Source of the DNA: Mesobacillus selenatarsenatis SF-1
GTDB lineage: Bacteria; Bacillota; Bacilli; Bacillales; Cytobacillaceae
Length of the DNA stretch: 64,000 nucleotides
Assembly (NCBI RefSeq): GCF_000813125.1
Contig: NZ_BASE01000017.1
Location: forward strand, 1-64,000
Reading direction: 5' to 3'
Shown: positions 34,169-42,864 of the stretch, in pieces
Layout: each line of letters opens with the position of its first letter
Position numbering within the stretch: the stretch's first letter is position 1
Notes under the pieces: generated by a model
Databases searched by the model: none
The model's input: only the letters and a program-made list of their open reading frames with translations
Told to the model about the DNA's origin: nothing
Position numbers and translations under genes: made by a program

Positions 34169-36061
34169 TTACACCGAGAACCTAGCAAAAACCATTCCCT
34201 GGAGTTCGCGGAGTGTTCGCAGGCTCAGGATTAGTTCGTCTTTTTGCCTGGTCGACATGGTGGAAAATGATAGGACGGAGCTGCCTCCGTTATTTCCCCA
34301 TCTTTGCCTGATATAAAGGTCGAGCACGTGGCTGAAGGCTTCCTTGAGATCTTCTGTGAATCCTTCGGTAAAGATCCCCTTCTCTTTTAAACTAGCGATT
34401 TTCTCCAGTGGTGTTCCCGGGATTCCTCCGTAATATAGCGATAGGATTTGCAGGCTATGGTGGAAGGGAAACAAGATTTCTTTTTTCATATCAATGCTTT
34501 TTCTGCTGAGCTTGAACAATGCGCGGATCGGTTCGTCCAGTGTCGGGATTTCCTGTTCCCTTTCGGCCTGGACCATCCGGTAAAGGAAGATTTTCGAACG
34601 GTCGAGAAGTTCGGCGATTTTTGCCTCGAACTCCTCGTCTAGCGTTTCGCTTCCCGCTACGAAACGATAAGAGAAAAAGTTATGTGCCAGAAGAAGATTT
34701 TCATTTGTGGACTGCAGCATCCACTTCCTGACGCGATCCTGCCATTGCAGCAGCGTCCCTCTCCACTGCTCTTCACTCGACATCATCAAGCCCTTGCAGC
34801 GAGCGTAGCCGGCTGCCTCCAGCCTTGCAGTGATCTCCGCTCCTAATTTTTCAAAGTAGCCATGTTCACTCGTTTCTCCATACACTAGGAAATGATCCTG
34901 GTCCGTCAACATGAACTGTTCCCCACGGCCTGCGGATCCCATTAAATAAAACGCAAAAGGAACTGGTGGCTCAAATCCTTTCTCGCGGAGTGCCTTAAGA
35001 GATAATTCGACCGCTCTTCCTATTAATCTGTCATATAATTTCGTAATGATATCAAGCAATGCTATAGATGGTACATGGTCTCGCAACAGCGTTTCGGTAA
35101 TTTCATAGATTGCTGCCTTTATCTCAGGAAGGCTCTTTTCATCCGACTCGTCGATCTTCTTTATTGTCCTCATCATGCTGTCGTTCTTTTTTCGAAGCAA
35201 ATCGGTCAGTGAAATAACTCCGGAAATTTCCCCGTCATCGACCACGGGCAGATGCTTGATTCCGTTCAGCAATATTTTCGATAATGCATCGTAATAGTAA
35301 GCGAACCTGGATATCGTTACGGGTTTCTCCGTCATAACTAGCCTGGATGGCTCTTCAACAGAAATTCCCTTCATCACCACCCGTCCTACAATATCCCGTT
35401 CGGTGATGATTCCTTTCAAATCACCACCTTCTATAACCAGCACCGAACTGGTTTTATTTCCAACCATCCTCTGTGCCGCTTCCTGAATGCTGGTATCAGG
35501 AGAAACAGACGCTATCTTATCACTCATTAAATCCTGGACCCTCGCTAAAATCGTCTCTCCCTCGCCAATTCCCTTCGCCATTTTCACCTGCTCCGCAAGT
35601 GATCCATAAACATCTTTCAGCCTGATCGAAACCTGGGACAGCAGGTAATCATGGACACCCTGATCATCCCACCTTTTTGCCAGGACGGAAAAAGGAATCA
35701 GCAGTGCCTGAACATCGTCTACAGACCTGACCTCGACATTGGCCTGCGGTTTATCGGCACTCGAGAATCCGAGGAACTCTGCCAGACTTGAAAATCCTAC
35801 AATTTCACCTTTTCGGATGACTTCGAGGACTTCTTCCTGGCCGGCGGCGTTTTTCACGAACACCTCGGCAATTCCCTGTAAAATCAATAAAAGCCCCTGA
35901 CGTGGTGTGTCCGCCTTGAGCATCATTTCTTTTTTGCCATAGGTAAGTGCTTCGCATTCCTCGACAAGGGAAAGGGCCGTGCGTTCATCCACCCCCTGGA
36001 ACAGGGGATGGAACTGCACAGCCTTCCAAATTTCCTTATTAAGCTTTTGTTGCATCGTCAT
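34169..36061 (-). CDS. DUF294 nucleotidyltransferase-like protein with cNMP-binding and CBS domains
   Basis: 630 residues. Order: cyclic-nucleotide-binding fold (about 15-135; LLLILQGIAEVFVKN, GEIVGFSSLAEF), two CBS domains (about 180-300; ITERDIVGRVV, ISLTDLLR), a GlnD-like DUF294 nucleotidyltransferase (GSAGRGEQFMLTDQDHFLVY with the G-S and D-x-D ligands) and a helical C-terminal DUF294_C region. Such proteins are thought to sense nucleotides and modify or regulate partners; none has a firmly assigned substrate. The start lies within the last codons of the symporter gene (23-base overlap), so they are coupled. This suggests it controls that transporter. Confidence 0.88.
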   Translation of the reverse strand: MTMQQKLNKEIWKAVQFHPLFQGVDERTALSLVEECEALTYGKKEMMLKADTPRQGLLLILQGIAEVFVKNAAGQEEVLEVIRKGEIVGFSSLAEFLGFSSADKPQANVEVRSVDDVQALLIPFSVLAKRWDDQGVHDYLLSQVSIRLKDVYGSLAEQVKMAKGIGEGETILARVQDLMSDKIASVSPDTSIQEAAQRMVGNKTSSVLVIEGGDLKGIITERDIVGRVVMKGISVEEPSRLVMTEKPVTISRFAYYYDALSKILLNGIKHLPVVDDGEISGVISLTDLLRKKNDSMMRTIKKIDESDEKSLPEIKAAIYEITETLLRDHVPSIALLDIITKLYDRLIGRAVELSLKALREKGFEPPVPFAFYLMGSAGRGEQFMLTDQDHFLVYGETSEHGYFEKLGAEITARLEAAGYARCKGLMMSSEEQWRGTLLQWQDRVRKWMLQSTNENLLLAHNFFSYRFVAGSETLDEEFEAKIAELLDRSKIFLYRMVQAEREQEIPTLDEPIRALFKLSRKSIDMKKEILFPFHHSLQILSLYYGGIPGTPLEKIASLKEKGIFTEGFTEDLKEAFSHVLDLYIRQRWGNNGGSSVLSFSTMSTRQKDELILSLRTLRELQGMVFARFSV

Positions 36062-37706
36062 TCATCCAAACTTCACCGTTCTTATATGTCATCTGTTCAG
36101 GATAGCGAAGGTCGAGTACTTCCTCCTGAATTTTTTGTGATGGAGCCGGAGTCGCAAGCGATACAATGACGTTTGCAAGGATTGCAGCTGTTGCGCCGAA
36201 TACCCCAGCACCGGTATCGATGATGCCAAGAATCGTGAAGCCTCCGTACTTTGCTGCGAAAATGTATCCGAGTGTCACAGCAAGACCAACGAGCAGACCG
36301 GCGATGACACCTTGTGAATTCGAACGCTTCCACCATACACCAAGGATCAGGGCTGGGAAGAACGTTCCGCTTGCGAGCGCGAAGGCCCATGCAACGATTT
36401 GCGTGATTGCACCCGGAGGATTCAGGGCAACAAGACCAGCTAATACTGTAGCAACAACAATTGAAATACGAGCCACATTTAGGCGGGTTTTTTCCGTTGC
36501 ATTTGGCTTCATGACACGATAGTAGATATCATGTGCAAAAGCGGAAGAAATCGCAATCATCAAGCCGCCGGCTGTAGAAAGGGCTGCGGCCATAGCGCCT
36601 GCCGCTACAAGGCCGATGACGAATACGCCCAGGTTGGCGATCTCAGGTGTCGCCATAACGACGATATCGTTCGAGATGATCAACTCACTCCACTGAAGGA
36701 CTCCATCGCCATTTCCGTCGGCAACTTGAAGCTTTCCTGTATCGACCCAGGATTTCGTCCAGGCAGGAAGCTCGGTGATTTTGCTGCCGGCAACCTTTGT
36801 CATCAGGATAAAGCGCGAGAATGCTGCATACGCAGGGGCAGACAGATAAAGCAAGCCAATGAAAAGAAGTGCCCAGGCACCTGACCAGCGAGCAGCCTTC
36901 ATTGTAGAAACTGTATAGAAGCGGACGATTACGTGCGGAAGCCCCGCCGTACCGGCCATCAATGTAAACATCAGGGCGAGGAACTGCCACTTTGTGCCGT
37001 TCGTGAATGGCGCGAAGTATTCAGAAATGCCTAGTTCACGGTCAAGTTCACCCATTTTTCCGACCAGCTCACCATAAGAAAGCCACGGAAGCGCGCTGTT
37101 CGTAAGCTGCAATGACATAAATATAACCGGAATCAAATACGCAATAATCAAAATGATATACTGCGCAACCTGTGTCCAGGTGATTCCCTTCATACCACCG
37201 AAAGCAGCGTATGTCGCGATCAGGACCACACCGATCATCGTGCCGAGCTTCGCATCGATTTCGAACAGTCGCCCGATAACCACACCGGAACCGGAAAGCT
37301 GACCGATTGAGTAAGTGAAGCTGATGATGATCGTGGAGATCGCCGCAATGACGCGAGCAGTGTGGCTGTTGTATCGGTCACCGATAAACTCAGGAACCGT
37401 GTAGCGGCCGTACTTCCTTAGCTGTGGCGCAAGCAGGAAGGTCAGCAGCAAATATCCGCCCGTCCAGCCCATGATATAAGCAAGACCATCATAGCCGAGA
37501 AGCATGATCGTACCCGCGAGTCCGATGAAGGAAGCGGCACTCATCCAGTCAGCGCCAATCGCCATCCCGTTGAAAATTGGCGGGACGCCGCGGCTGGCAA
37601 CATAGAAATCAGATGTCTGCTTAGCCGTATTGAAAACCGCAATCCCGATATACAAACCAAATGTAGCTAAAATAATAGATAATGAGACCAAGAATTGTGT
37701 ATCCAA
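36039..37706 (-). CDS. Sodium:solute symporter, acetate permease (ActP/VC_2705) type
   Basis: 555 residues with about 13 hydrophobic helices. FYVASRGVPPIFNGMAIGADWMSAASFIGLAG is the SSS-family helix 1-2 signature, and GMKGITWTQVAQYIIL is the ActP/PutP core. Such carriers move acetate, pyruvate or similar small acids with Na+. Helix 8-9 contains a long insert (KITELPAWTKSWVDTGKLQVADGNGDG) typical of the subfamily that works with a DUF4212 subunit, and that subunit is encoded 44 bases upstream. It overlaps the following regulator gene. The exact solute cannot be read from sequence. Confidence 0.9.
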   Translation of the reverse strand: MDTQFLVSLSIILATFGLYIGIAVFNTAKQTSDFYVASRGVPPIFNGMAIGADWMSAASFIGLAGTIMLLGYDGLAYIMGWTGGYLLLTFLLAPQLRKYGRYTVPEFIGDRYNSHTARVIAAISTIIISFTYSIGQLSGSGVVIGRLFEIDAKLGTMIGVVLIATYAAFGGMKGITWTQVAQYIILIIAYLIPVIFMSLQLTNSALPWLSYGELVGKMGELDRELGISEYFAPFTNGTKWQFLALMFTLMAGTAGLPHVIVRFYTVSTMKAARWSGAWALLFIGLLYLSAPAYAAFSRFILMTKVAGSKITELPAWTKSWVDTGKLQVADGNGDGVLQWSELIISNDIVVMATPEIANLGVFVIGLVAAGAMAAALSTAGGLMIAISSAFAHDIYYRVMKPNATEKTRLNVARISIVVATVLAGLVALNPPGAITQIVAWAFALASGTFFPALILGVWWKRSNSQGVIAGLLVGLAVTLGYIFAAKYGGFTILGIIDTGAGVFGATAAILANVIVSLATPAPSQKIQEEVLDLRYPEQMTYKNGEVWMNDDATKA

Positions 37707-37750
37707 AGTTCTCCCCCTTATTCAAACGCTCTTTTTTTCTTCCCCGTGAT

Positions 37751-38053
37751 TTAGTGATCCAGGCTCTTTCCTTCGCTCAAACGGACATTCTTCTCCTCAT
37801 CGATTCCATACTTCATGTCAATGCCATCGCTAAGCTTTGCATTGACAAACAGCAGGATGATGAACGTGACTATCGCTCCCTGCGCTCCCATGAAATAGTG
37901 GAACGGGAAACCACCGATTGAAATCTCGCTGAGCGGCTCGGCAATCATCACCACGCCGAACGAAACGAGGAACCAGATGATGAAATAAATGATCATGTTA
38001 CGAGTCTTTTCACGGAAATACGCGTCAGCAACTGACTTATCAATTTTCTTCAC
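37751..38053 (-). CDS. DUF4212 small subunit of a solute:sodium symporter
   Basis: 100 residues with two transmembrane helices (MIIYFIIWFLVSFGVVMI and FMGAQGAIVTFIILLFVNA) separated by the family loop EPLSEISIGGFPFHY. A charged tail follows. The start is a GTG with AAAGGGGTGTAAAT. It is the first gene of the three-gene operon DUF4212-SSS-DUF294. A perfect palindrome AGAAAGCTTTCT at 38124-38135 lies about 70 bases upstream and could be an operator. Confidence 0.88.
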   Translation of the reverse strand: MKKIDKSVADAYFREKTRNMIIYFIIWFLVSFGVVMIAEPLSEISIGGFPFHYFMGAQGAIVTFIILLFVNAKLSDGIDMKYGIDEEKNVRLSEGKSLDH

Positions 38054-38197
38054 ATTTACACCCCTTTGGTTTTGCTAATCCCCTTTGTATAATCCTTCAT
38101 GAATGACAGACACAGCTTGCATTAGAAAGCTTTCTCCACTCCTTTTTTTATTGATTTAAAATATATGAACCTTGCGCCAGGCAAAGTTGATACCTAC

Positions 38198-38434
38198 TAG
38201 AAAAGCGGAAGCGCCTTGGTCAGCCCCGACAAGCGCTGCCCGCCTATAACGCCACGTCCTGTGGCTGGCGGGTCTAGCACATCGTGTGCCACGGAGGGCC
38301 TGCCAGTGAAGTCGTTCTTTGACTTCATTGGCAGGACCGAAGCGACTCGAGCTGCTCAAAGCTAACGCTTCTCGCAAGATACTCGAGGAAGAATTCTCTG
38401 GGATGAAAACTGGCTAGGCGCTGAAGCTAGACAC
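38198..38434. repeat. 237-bp interspersed element with imperfect terminal inverted repeats
   Basis: The left end reads TAGAAAAGCGGAAGCGCC and the right end GGCGCTGAAGCTAGACAC, which are imperfect inverted complements. Inside are several strong hairpins, such as GCCACGTCCTGTGGC and GCCTGCCAGTGAAG...CTTCATTGGCAGG. The wording AGCGGAAGCGCCTTGGTCAG and GTCTAGCTTCAGCGCC is familiar to me from many Bacillaceae intergenic regions. It has no plausible gene, so it is a MITE- or RNA-like repeat. It is GC-richer than its flanks. Confidence 0.75.
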
Positions 38435-38490
38435 TAAAATAATTTATAAATTTATACATCCTTATAACTCGAAATTGGAATTTGGATGGA

Positions 38491-38673
38491 TTAACTCAAG
38501 CTGAAGATGAATTTTAGCGTTTCGAAAAATGGTGCCGGGACCATGATGATCTGGATAAGGAAGTAGAGAAATATGCTCAGGAACGGTACTGCCAGGAAAA
38601 TTAACTTGTTTTTCTTTAAGCCCAGGAAAAGGCTTATGCCGGTAATCACCAGCAGGCCGACTAAAATGATCAC
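38491..38673 (-). CDS. Short two-helix membrane peptide
   Basis: 60 residues, almost wholly hydrophobic: IILVGLLVITGISLFLGL, then KKNK and LIFLAVPFLSIFLYFLIQIIMV, then a short tail. The GTG start has AGGAGGAATCAAC in perfect position, which is why I accept it. Unknown family; small paired-helix proteins like this often regulate transporters or act in stress, but nothing more can be said. Confidence 0.55.
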   Translation of the reverse strand: MIILVGLLVITGISLFLGLKKNKLIFLAVPFLSIFLYFLIQIIMVPAPFFETLKFIFSLS

Positions 38674-38976
38674 GTTGATTCCTCCTGTGTAAAAGTTAAT
38701 GACGATATATTTGCATAGATATGAATAAATATTTATTTAACTAAATCTTTAGAAAATTTAATTTAATTATCCATATAATGTCCAGGCAGGTCAATACGTT
38801 ATTTCTAAAAAATGTAATCGCTTTCTATGTCGATATTTTTCCGGTCGTGGAAAAAATGTGAGTAACCATAAGGATTTACGAGGATATGAGCCAGAGGAGT
38901 TTGTCGAAAAAATTTTTTTAGCTGGTGCGGTATATTTCCCATAGTTTTGTATCGTTTGTAATGATTTTACAGAATA
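38674..38976. other. AT-rich intergenic region
   Basis: Roughly 300 bases with no gene. It contains a perfect palindrome AATAAATATTTATT at 38724-38737 and the cre-like site listed separately. It presumably drives the 60-residue peptide gene. Confidence 0.4.
38812..38826. promoter_or_regulatory. Candidate CcpA (cre) site
   Basis: ATGTAATCGCTTTCT matches the Bacillus consensus WTGNAANCGNWNNCW at every fixed position. It is about 140 bases upstream of the small membrane peptide gene and downstream of ggt. Catabolite control of the peptide gene is possible. Confidence 0.4.
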
Positions 38977-39008
38977 GTAAAAGGAACACTCTCCATCGAG
39001 TGTTCCTA
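38977..39008 (-). terminator. Terminator after the gamma-glutamyltransferase gene
   Basis: On the minus strand, AGGAACACTC-GATG-GAGTGTTCCT-type arms (with one bulge) are followed by TTTTAC, 14 bases after the stop. Confidence 0.85.
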
Positions 39009-39022
39009 CATTTAAATATAAT

Positions 39023-40627
39023 TTACCAGCAGGCAATTGCGCCGTCAGTTCTCATTTCCGTTCCGCCGGTCAGCACCCCGGTTTCTGGATTGCGGACAAT
39101 GATCTGGCCGCGGCCGAAGCTTCCGCCATCATATGCTATCTTCATCTGATGCCCGCGGGCTGCGAGTTCCTTGACGATATGATTCGGGAAGTTGTGTTCC
39201 ACTTCAATTTGCTTGCCTTCGATCCATTGCCAGCGCGGTGCATCAAGCGCAGCCTGAGGATTCAAGCCAAAGTCAATCATATTCATCGCTACCTGAACAT
39301 GCCCCTGTGGCTGCATATAGCCGCCCATCACGCCGAATGGACCAACTGCCTGGCCATCCTTTGTGATGAAGCCTGGAATAATCGTATGGTATGTCTTCTT
39401 GCCCGGAGCCAGTGCATTCGCATGGTTAGGGTCAAGCGAGAAGTCATGTCCACGGTTTTGCAGACCAATTCCTGTGCCTGGAACAACAACTCCTGAGCCG
39501 AAGCCCATATAGTTACTCTGGATGAAGGAAACCATGTTGCCTTCTCCATCCGCAGTCGACAGATAAACCGTTCCACCTTTAGGGAGCTGGCCAGGTTCGG
39601 GCATTCTTGCTTCCCTATTGATTTTAGCTCGGGCCTCCTCACCATACTGCTCTGATAGAAGGTCCGCTACCTTCGCTTGCATTGTTTTAGGGTCAGTCAC
39701 ATATTCCTTACCATCCGTGAAGGCCTGCTTCATCGCTTCAAGCTGAAGGTGGACGCCATTCACGTCATCTCGGTGAGTAAATTCATAACCTTTTAAAATA
39801 TTCAAGGTCATCAAAGCAACGATTCCCTGCCCGTTCGGCGGGATTTCCCAAACCTCATGACCGCGGTATGATACAGAAATCGGCTCTACCCATTCTGGAT
39901 GATAGTTTTCGAGATCAGCCTTACTCAGGAAGGCACCCGCTTTTTCAGACGCTTCTGCAATTTTTTCAGCAAGGGCCCCTCTATAAAAGCTCTCCCCATT
40001 CGTTTCCGCTATTTCCTGGAGCGTGTTCGCATGGTCCTCCGATTTCCACATCTCCCCGGCTTCAGGAACCTTGCCATCAGGAGCAAAGACGCGGAACCAC
40101 TCCTCGTACTCTGCGCCCTGGAAACGACTCTTGTAAGCCTTGAATGCACCCTTCCAATATTTTGCGAGAATAGGAGTCAGTGGATACCCGTTGCGCGCAT
40201 AATCAATCGCTGGCTGAAGTACCTCAGTAAGCGGCAAGCGTCCGAATTTTTTCGACAGCTCTGCCCATGCTGACGGTGCGCCCGGAACCGTCACTGGTAT
40301 CCAGCCATGCGAAGGCATTTTTTCATGGCCGAGCTCTTTCACTTTCTCAATCGAAATTGATTGTGGTGCAGGACCGCTCGCATTCAAGCCATACAGCTTA
40401 TCTTTGACCCAAACAAGCGCGAACGCGTCGCCGCCAATCCCGTTAGAAGTCGGCTCGACAACCGTCAAACAGGCCGCTGTCGCAATCGCAGCATCAATCG
40501 CGTTTCCGCCCTTTTTTAAAATATCAAGCCCAGCCTGCGCAGCAAGCGGCTGCGACGTAGCGACCATTCCGTTTCGCGCCACCGTCGCCATTCGCTGAGA
40601 AGAATATGGATATGTATTCATAGACAT
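39023..40627 (-). CDS. Gamma-glutamyltransferase family protein (YwrD-like)
   Basis: 534 residues of Ntn-hydrolase type. GGNAIDAAIATAACLTVVEPTSNGIGGDAFALVW is the N-terminal GGT signature, and GGTVYLSTADGEGNMVS supplies the autocatalytic nucleophile Thr (about residue 352), where the chain would be cut into large and small subunits. MGGYMQPQGHVQV is the small-subunit signature. No signal peptide is present, so it is cytosolic, unlike secreted Ggt; this matches B. subtilis YwrD. It would cleave or transfer gamma-glutamyl groups from glutathione-like or other amides. It stands alone between terminators. Confidence 0.9.
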   Translation of the reverse strand: MSMNTYPYSSQRMATVARNGMVATSQPLAAQAGLDILKKGGNAIDAAIATAACLTVVEPTSNGIGGDAFALVWVKDKLYGLNASGPAPQSISIEKVKELGHEKMPSHGWIPVTVPGAPSAWAELSKKFGRLPLTEVLQPAIDYARNGYPLTPILAKYWKGAFKAYKSRFQGAEYEEWFRVFAPDGKVPEAGEMWKSEDHANTLQEIAETNGESFYRGALAEKIAEASEKAGAFLSKADLENYHPEWVEPISVSYRGHEVWEIPPNGQGIVALMTLNILKGYEFTHRDDVNGVHLQLEAMKQAFTDGKEYVTDPKTMQAKVADLLSEQYGEEARAKINREARMPEPGQLPKGGTVYLSTADGEGNMVSFIQSNYMGFGSGVVVPGTGIGLQNRGHDFSLDPNHANALAPGKKTYHTIIPGFITKDGQAVGPFGVMGGYMQPQGHVQVAMNMIDFGLNPQAALDAPRWQWIEGKQIEVEHNFPNHIVKELAARGHQMKIAYDGGSFGRGQIIVRNPETGVLTGGTEMRTDGAIACW

Positions 40628-40703
40628 TTAGATTCCCCCAATATATTTTCGTCTTACGAAATATTATAGCAAAATAGCTGAAAATTCGAAATAAAAAACA
40701 TCA

Positions 40704-40736
40704 GTAAAAAAGCCCGGCCAGTTTCAGCCGGACTTT
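40704..40736 (-). terminator. Terminator after the PBP gene
   Basis: AGTCCGGCTGAAACTGGCCGGGCT, read on the minus strand, forms a stem with one bulge and runs into TTTTTT immediately after the stop. Confidence 0.88.
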
Positions 40737-40737
40737 T

Positions 40738-42738
40738 CTACATTCCACTTTGCAGTCTTAATTCATAAAATTCCTTCACTCTTGTCACAACGTCTTTTGA
40801 ACCGGAATCCTCGATCATCATCGCGACGATCATGTCTGTGGATTGCGGGTTATAGGCGACGAACCATCCTAGCTCCTTGCCCTTTTCGCCCTGCTTCTCT
40901 TTGATTTCCGCTGTGCCTGTTTTACCGGCTAATGGATAATTGGCGATCAGTCCATTGTGGGCGGTTCCTTTAGGATCGGTGATGACTTTTGTCAGCATGT
41001 TACTTAAAGCCGCTGCATTTTCGGGGCTGACCACGCCTTCCTGCCACACCTGTCCCTGCTCATCTTCCATATTCAAAATCGGTTTAATAAGATTGCCCTC
41101 GTTTAGAAGTGGTGAATAAGTGGTTGCAAGGTGCAGGATATTCATTTCAACCTGCCCCTGTCCGTAGGCTGAGTCTGCCAGTCTGATTTCGCTGTCAATC
41201 TTGCCGATTTGCGATGGCTCGATTGGATAGAGATATTCAGGCTGATCTTCAAAGCCAAATTTTTTCAAGCCTTCTGTAAAAGTATCCTGGCCCATTCCGA
41301 GAGCCGCCCTCGCGAAGTAAATGTTGTCCGAATAGATCAGCGCTTTTTCAAGGTTGATGCTTCCTTTTACATCTGAGTACCTTGTTACTTTATAATTGCC
41401 CCATGATGCGTCCTTCTGCCACTGCTTTTCGTTGATTTCAAATGCTGTATCAAGCTTCAACTTATCACTTTCAAGGCCGATTGCCGCTGTGATTGGCTTA
41501 ATTACCGAACCAGGCACATAGGTCAGCTTGAATCTATTAAGGAATGGTTTTAATGGGTCCTCTTCTAGAATTTTGCGTTTGTTTTGCGAGATTCCGAGCG
41601 TCATTTCATTCGGGTCAAATCCTGGTGCACTGACCAATGCCAGCGTCTCACCTGTTGTCGGATTGATTGCTGATGCCGTACCCGCTTTTCCTTTTAGCTG
41701 GTCGTATAATTGCTGCTGGGCTACGACATCAATCGTCAGCTGGACATCCTGCCCATTCTCCACGGGTTTTTCAGCAAGTGTTTTTACTGTCCCATCTTCT
41801 TTTACGATTGAAATCCTGACTCCGTTTGTTCCTTTTAGCTTCTCTTCAAGCACCTGCTCCAAACCGCGTCGGCCAATGATATCAGTGCTTGTGTATCCTT
41901 TGCCCTCTAGTTTTTTTAGATCGTCCGCTGTTACCGGCCCAATATAGCCCAGTAAATGGGACAGCGCTTCCCCGTAAGGATACTCCCGTGCCCCTACCAT
42001 CTGGCTGGTTACTCCATCGAGCGCAAACAATTTTTCATGAAGCCCTTTATCCGTTTTCGAAACTTTTTTCAGCGGCACAAACAGATCTGGTTTTACCCAG
42101 CCTGCATTCATCGCCTTGTTGATGCTTTCCTCAGACATATCGAGCAGTTCTGCTAGCTTTGCAATTGTCTGATCTTTTGGCTCGGCCAACTCACCAGGGA
42201 CTACTCCGACCTGGACAGCTGTCCCGTTAATCGCGAGTCCATTACCTGAACGGTCAAGGATGCTGCCGCGTTCTGCCTGGACATTTTTGAAGCTGATTTT
42301 ATCTCCTGCTTCAAGCTCCGGGAAGATAAATGACGTATTCCAATCGACATACCAATTTGTTTCTTTTTCACGTTCTTCTTTTACAAGAGTAGCATTGTGG
42401 TCAAATTCTATCGGACCAGCAGCGCTATTCAATTTAGCCGAAAAAGGAAGTTCCGCGTTCGCCTCATGTTCTTGTTCTTCCTCAGGCTGTTTATAGCTTA
42501 CCTTCAGCTGGTTGATCTCTAAATCTTTGTAAATTTTATTATAGCGACTGACGAATTCCTCCTTGGTGATGGAATTCTTCGCTTTCTCTGATAAAAAGCC
42601 ATACATCTCGTCAAACTTCTGGTCATTCCAAAGCTTTACGTATTGGGAAAAACGCTCTTCGGGAGTCGGTTCTTTACTGCAGCCGGAAATGAGTGCGGCG
42701 ATCAAGACCGACAAGAATATAAATAGTGCCCGTTTCAT
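40738..42738 (-). CDS. pbpC: Class B penicillin-binding lipoprotein (PBP3/PbpC, MecA-like)
   Basis: 666 residues. The lipoprotein signal MKRALFIFLSVLIAALISGC is followed by a MecA_N/NTF2-like domain (about 25-145), a PBP dimerisation domain (about 150-325), and a transpeptidase domain with the three motifs SVIK (Ser near 410), SDN (near 469) and KTGT (near 604). It cross-links peptidoglycan at the outer face of the membrane. The MecA_N arrangement is that of B. subtilis PBP3 and of PBP2a, whose forms are poorly inhibited by some beta-lactams. AGGAGG precedes the ATG. It is 126 bases downstream of spoIIQ with a terminator between, so expression is separate. Confidence 0.92.
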   Translation of the reverse strand: MKRALFIFLSVLIAALISGCSKEPTPEERFSQYVKLWNDQKFDEMYGFLSEKAKNSITKEEFVSRYNKIYKDLEINQLKVSYKQPEEEQEHEANAELPFSAKLNSAAGPIEFDHNATLVKEEREKETNWYVDWNTSFIFPELEAGDKISFKNVQAERGSILDRSGNGLAINGTAVQVGVVPGELAEPKDQTIAKLAELLDMSEESINKAMNAGWVKPDLFVPLKKVSKTDKGLHEKLFALDGVTSQMVGAREYPYGEALSHLLGYIGPVTADDLKKLEGKGYTSTDIIGRRGLEQVLEEKLKGTNGVRISIVKEDGTVKTLAEKPVENGQDVQLTIDVVAQQQLYDQLKGKAGTASAINPTTGETLALVSAPGFDPNEMTLGISQNKRKILEEDPLKPFLNRFKLTYVPGSVIKPITAAIGLESDKLKLDTAFEINEKQWQKDASWGNYKVTRYSDVKGSINLEKALIYSDNIYFARAALGMGQDTFTEGLKKFGFEDQPEYLYPIEPSQIGKIDSEIRLADSAYGQGQVEMNILHLATTYSPLLNEGNLIKPILNMEDEQGQVWQEGVVSPENAAALSNMLTKVITDPKGTAHNGLIANYPLAGKTGTAEIKEKQGEKGKELGWFVAYNPQSTDMIVAMMIEDSGSKDVVTRVKEFYELRLQSGM

Positions 42739-42814
42739 ATGTATCCCTCCTCTTGTCTGATTTTACCATAGATTTTCCATTTATATAAATTTAAATGATT
42801 TCTTATTATTCCAA

Positions 42815-42847
42815 TAAAAAAACCCGCCTTTATAGCTAGGCAGGTTC
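42815..42847 (-). terminator. Terminator after spoIIQ
   Basis: AACCTGCC and GGCGGGTT, on the minus strand, flank a 10-base loop and are followed by seven T residues. Confidence 0.88.
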
Positions 42848-42864
42848 CAAAATTTTATTTTTTA

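Noticed and set aside
38156-38377. 73-residue frame over the interspersed element
   Set aside because: It translates hairpin-rich repeat DNA with no ribosome site.
40738-42738. Acquired beta-lactam resistance gene (mecA)
   Set aside because: MecA_N is also present in chromosomal Bacillus PBP3; the gene has its own terminator in a conserved backbone and shows no mobile signs.
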